Below are positions 5,140-7,636 of a stretch of 7,636 nt of DNA, piece by piece. The stretch's first letter is position 1. Every line of letters begins with the position of its first letter. The notes beneath the pieces are model-generated. The model did not search any database. It saw only the letters and a list, made by a program, of their open reading frames with translations, and had not been told where the DNA came from. The DNA lies in assembly GCA_964624765.1 (NCBI GenBank), contig CAZUZO010000147.1:1-7636 (forward strand), read 5' to 3'. A program made the translations under genes and the position numbers. This stretch comes from JAGTVB01 sp964624765 (lineage in GTDB: Bacteria > Pseudomonadota > Gammaproteobacteria > HK1).

Positions 5140-6993
5140 ATGAAACGCAGTCACCGGATGCCCTTCGGCGCAGAATTCTTGGATGACGGTCAAGTGCGTT
5201 TTCGCTTGTGGGCGCCGGCGGCGAGTCGAGTCGAGGTCTGCCTAGAGGATTCCGCTGGCGAACGCCTCCTGCCGATGGCGCGTACCTCCGATGGATGGTT
5301 CGAAGGTGTGACGGGTGAGGCGCACGGCGGGAGTCTCTATCAGTACTGCCTCGACGGGGGGCAGCGGGTGCCCGATCCGGCTTCGCGTTTTCAGCCGCGC
5401 GACGTCCACGGCCCGAGTGAAGTGATCGATCCTAAAGCTTGGGAATGGCGAGATGCAACCTGGCTAGGCCGACCTTGGGAGGAATCGGTGTTCTATGAGC
5501 TGCACGTTGGGGCGTTCTCGCCCCAGGGTAGCTTTGCCGCGGTCCAGGAACGGCTCGATTATCTGGTTGATCTGGGCGTGACGGCCGTGGAACTCATGCC
5601 GATCGCCGATTTCCCGGGCCGCCACAATTGGGGTTATGATGGGGTGTCGCTGTTTGCTCCGGAAAGTCGCTATGGCCGGCCCGAACACCTGAAAGCGTTA
5701 GTGCAGGCGGCCCACGATCGAGGGCTGATGGTGTTCCTCGATGTGGTATACAATCACTTTGGGCCGGAAGGTAATTATCTTCATCTCTACGCGCCCCAAT
5801 TCTTCACCGAACGTTACCATACCCCTTGGGGTGCCGCCATCAACTTCGACGGCGAGGGTAGCCAGGTGGTGAGAGATTTCTTTATCCACAATGCCCTCTA
5901 CTGGCTCGAGGAGTTTCATTTCGATGGGCTGCGGCTCGATGCGGTGCATGCCATTCTCGATGATCGACGCCCCAACATTTTGCAAGAGCTTGCTGGAACG
6001 GTCCGGCAACGATTCCCGGGAGAGCGGCGCATTCATCTGGTGCTGGAAAACGACCATAACGCTGCCCACTACCTGGCCCGAGATGCGCGCAGGCAACCGC
6101 GGTTTTACGTCGCGCAGTGGAACGATGATCTCCACCACGCCCTGCATGTGCTGACCACTGAGGAAAACCATGGCTATTATGTCGACTATGCCGATGCCCC
6201 CCTGCATCACCTAGGCCGCTGTCTCACCGAGGGGTTTGCCTACCAGGGCGAGCGCTCTGCTTTTCGCGATGGCGCGCTGCGGGGTGAGTCGAGCTGTACC
6301 CTGCCTCTGAGCGCCTTCGTTGCGTTTCTACAGAACCACGATCAGGTGGGTAACCGCGCCTTTGGTGAGCGTCTTACCCAGTTGGCATCGCCGGCGGCCC
6401 ATCGTGCGGCGGCCGCCATTTTGCTGCTGGCCCCGTCACCGCCATTGTTGTTCATGGGACAAGAATACGCCGCGCCGGAGCCGTTTCCCTTCTTTTGCGA
6501 TCTCGGTGCGGATCTCGCGCCGCTGGTGACCGACGGCCGCCGGCGAGAATTTGCCCAATTCCCAGAATTCAGTGATCCGGCTAGCCGCGAGAAGATACCC
6601 GATCCTTGTGATCCTGGGACCTTCAGCGCCGCTATCCTGGATTGGTCGCTGATATCGAAACAAGGGCATAAGGAATGGTTGCAGCTGTATCGGGAACTGC
6701 TCACCATCCGTCGCCGGGAGCTTGTCGAGCGGATTGGCTCCGTGCGAGGAGTCGATGCCGGCTTTCACACCTTGGACGAGCGAGGTCTACAGGCTGCCTG
6801 GGATCTCGGTGGCGGCGCTTCACTCACTTTGGTTGCTAATCTGGGCGAGACCTCGGTGCCTCTTGGTAGCTCCCCGCTCGGTCGTCTCCTGTATACCACA
6901 CATACCGAGGATGCGGTCCTTCTCCAAGCGGGGAAAGACCTACCGTCGTGGTTTGTGGCCTGGTTTCTCGACGTCCCCAACAATTCAGCCTAG
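5140..6993 (+). CDS. treZ: Malto-oligosyltrehalose trehalohydrolase
   Basis: TreZ cuts trehalose from the end of maltooligosyl-trehalose made by TreY; it is a cytosolic GH13 enzyme. The 617-residue product is of normal length for the family. Residues about 8-95 form a CBM48-like N-domain (FGAEFLDDGQVRFRLWAPAA). The barrel starts with SVFYELHVGAFSPQGSF. It shows region I DVVYNHFG (Asp201, His206), region II FDGLRLDAVHAI with the nucleophile Asp267, region III LVLENDHN with the acid/base Glu303, and region IV FLQNHDQVGNRA with Asp401. FMGQEYAAPEPFPFFCD and a small C-terminal beta-domain follow. The NFDGEGS and LENDHNA wording separates it from the related branching enzyme GlgB. The start has AGGAG nine bases upstream. 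TreY is not in the window, so the reaction needs a partner encoded elsewhere. The gene follows mak in the same direction, perhaps co-transcribed. Confidence 0.96.
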   Translation: MKRSHRMPFGAEFLDDGQVRFRLWAPAASRVEVCLEDSAGERLLPMARTSDGWFEGVTGEAHGGSLYQYCLDGGQRVPDPASRFQPRDVHGPSEVIDPKAWEWRDATWLGRPWEESVFYELHVGAFSPQGSFAAVQERLDYLVDLGVTAVELMPIADFPGRHNWGYDGVSLFAPESRYGRPEHLKALVQAAHDRGLMVFLDVVYNHFGPEGNYLHLYAPQFFTERYHTPWGAAINFDGEGSQVVRDFFIHNALYWLEEFHFDGLRLDAVHAILDDRRPNILQELAGTVRQRFPGERRIHLVLENDHNAAHYLARDARRQPRFYVAQWNDDLHHALHVLTTEENHGYYVDYADAPLHHLGRCLTEGFAYQGERSAFRDGALRGESSCTLPLSAFVAFLQNHDQVGNRAFGERLTQLASPAAHRAAAAILLLAPSPPLLFMGQEYAAPEPFPFFCDLGADLAPLVTDGRRREFAQFPEFSDPASREKIPDPCDPGTFSAAILDWSLISKQGHKEWLQLYRELLTIRRRELVERIGSVRGVDAGFHTLDERGLQAAWDLGGGASLTLVANLGETSVPLGSSPLGRLLYTTHTEDAVLLQAGKDLPSWFVAWFLDVPNNSA

Positions 6994-7008
6994 AGCCTAG
7001 GGATGGAA

Positions 7009-7106
7009 CGAGAGGCTGTGAAGAAATCGTAGCGGGCGGCCCAAGGCCGCGCGACCTATCAGCTAGGCAGGCGAGGAGCGGACAGGGGTCAGCGAGCAGC
7101 GGGTAG
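7009..7106 (+). repeat. Dispersed repeat, degenerate copy cut by an insertion
   Basis: GAGAGGCTGTGAAGAAATCG opens the copy 16 bases after the treZ stop codon. GCGACCTATCAGCTAGGCAG and GCGAGGAGCG parallel the inner part of the copy at 4958-5100, in the same orientation. The right terminus is missing: at 7107 the sequence changes to the terminal repeat of an insertion-sequence remnant. Whether the insertion landed in the repeat cannot be proven without its far side. Confidence 0.65.
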
Positions 7107-7155
7107 GGGGTCAGTTCTCACATTCCAACAGTGCTGGAATGTGAGAACTGACCCC
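7107..7155. repeat. Perfect 21-bp inverted repeat with 7-base loop
   Basis: The arm at 7107-7127 (starting GGGGTCAGTTCTCACATT) is the exact reverse complement of 7135-7155. The loop is ACAGTGC. Its outer arm is the left terminal repeat of the insertion-sequence remnant, so this end is doubled head to head. It lies 113 bases after treZ and could also act as a strong transcript-end hairpin, although no T-run follows. Confidence 0.85.
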
Positions 7156-7185
7156 GTGCTTGCCCTCCGGTGTTCCGCTCCCTCC

Positions 7186-7620
7186 CTAAGGCGCGAGCGG
7201 CAGCGGGGGACGTGGGTGACGGCGGGCATGGGGATATAACCGTTCAGTTTCTTTGCGAATACGGTGGGCCGTGAATTCGTCCCACTGGCCGCTGATGTGA
7301 AGGCTGCGCAGGTCGAGCAGGGCTTGCATCCCTTCGAGGCTCCAGCGCATGCCGGCGCGCTCCATGCGGTCCTTAACGAGATGCCGACAAGCGCCCTCAA
7401 TCACGCCGGTGGCGATGGGGTAGCCCTCAGCCCGGTACTCGTGATAGCGCATCCGGTCCGCGTTGGCCTCGAAGTCGCCGCAGATTTTGTCGAGTTTCTC
7501 ACGTTTCTTCCCTCGGGATTCAGCCGCAGATAACCCCCCAACCTCGGCCAACACCTCGCCATACGCCATCTGGAGCGCAAGGACATCAGGCAGGCGCTGC
7601 GTTATGCGGCGTCGTGTCAT
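7186..7620 (-). pseudogene. C-terminal fragment of an ISKra4-family transposase
   Basis: The 144-residue frame contains ANADRMRYHEYRAEGYPIAT, GVIEGACRHLVKDRMERAGM, RWSLEGMQALLDLRSLHISG and QWDEFTAHRI...ERLYPHARR. This is the characteristic end of ISKra4-group transposases, including the Glu of the GVIEGACRH block. Complete proteins of this group are several hundred residues long. Here the N-terminal part, with the earlier catalytic acids, is absent, so the product cannot be an active transposase. Its ATG (7618-7620) directly abuts the terminal repeat, so an internal deletion has probably joined the 5' end of the element to the 3' part of the gene. The first 40 or so residues (MTRRRITQRLPDVLALQMAY...) fit the family poorly. 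Confidence 0.8.
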
Positions 7621-7636
7621 AATGTAAGAACTGACC
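7621..7636. repeat. Right terminal inverted repeat of the IS remnant (cut by window edge)
   Basis: AATGTAAGAACTGACC is the inverse of the left terminus at 7107-7122 with one mismatch. It probably continues with CC beyond the window. Confidence 0.7.

Larger units (their letters stand above)
7107..7636 (-). mobile_element. Internally deleted ISKra4-type insertion sequence remnant
   Basis: The left end starts GGGGTCAGTTCTCACATT (7107-7124). The right edge of the window ends AATGTAAGAACTGACC (7621-7636), whose reverse complement GGTCAGTTCTTACATT matches the left end at 15 of 16 positions. Between them is only the C-terminal part of a transposase, on the minus strand. The element is therefore about 530 bp, far shorter than a complete ISKra4 element. 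It may need two or so more bases beyond the window to complete the right end. Confidence 0.65.

Noticed and set aside
5698..6210. Minus-strand frame of 170 residues opposite treZ
   Set aside because: It lies opposite the most conserved GH13 regions, and its sequence is explained as a codon shadow.
1..7636. CRISPR arrays, tRNA or rRNA genes
   Set aside because: No regularly spaced short repeats, no tRNA cloverleaf pattern and no conserved rRNA sequence were seen on either strand.

Overview
The window looks like chromosomal DNA of a proteobacterium, most likely a gammaproteobacterium. The codon use is GC-rich, the gene set includes a 2,3-bisphosphoglycerate-dependent phosphoglycerate mutase of the E. 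coli type and a DUF4404-type small protein, and GC-rich dispersed repeats carrying a 'GCTGTGAAAAA...GCGAGCG' signature lie between the genes. The genus cannot be named from the sequence alone.

Left part (1-2155): a repeat copy runs off the left edge (1-58). It is followed by about 350 bases without a convincing gene but with two clean hairpins, and then by gpmA (416-1168), a complete glycolytic phosphoglycerate mutase. A 222-bp element with terminal inverted repeats (1267-1488) follows. Its right terminus runs directly into the start codon of a small ribbon-helix-helix protein gene (1488-1862). A convergent gene on the minus strand (1883-2155) encodes a DUF4404-like helical protein.

Middle part (2156-3308): a short repeat fragment lies upstream of a small exported protein (2408-2827). 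That protein is built from two copies of a 44-residue module with six cysteines each, in exactly the same mirror-symmetric spacing. A gap with an imperfect 46-base palindrome comes next. Then, from about 3067-3091 to 3324, there is the decayed C-terminal end of a trehalose synthase (TreS), spread over three reading frames by two small insertions and preceded by a stop codon.

Right part (3309-7636): this is a remnant of an alpha-glucan/trehalose locus. It holds a maltokinase (3309-4952), which was evidently once the C-terminal half of a TreS-maltokinase fusion, and malto-oligosyltrehalose trehalohydrolase treZ (5140-6993). The best-preserved copy of the dispersed repeat (4958-5100) lies between them. 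TreZ normally works with TreY (malto-oligosyltrehalose synthase), and maltokinase normally feeds GlgE with maltose 1-phosphate. Neither partner is in the window, so whether the locus still makes or uses trehalose depends on genes elsewhere. A further degenerate repeat copy follows treZ and is interrupted at 7107 by an insertion-sequence remnant. This remnant has a 49-base perfect palindrome at its left end, a C-terminal piece of an ISKra4-type transposase on the minus strand (7186-7620), and a matching terminal repeat at the right edge of the window.

The two most notable observations are the decay of the TreS-maltokinase fusion into a free-standing kinase ORF and the duplicated symmetric cysteine module of the small exported protein. 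A third theme is the density of small inverted-repeat elements, which occupy or border several of the intergenic gaps.
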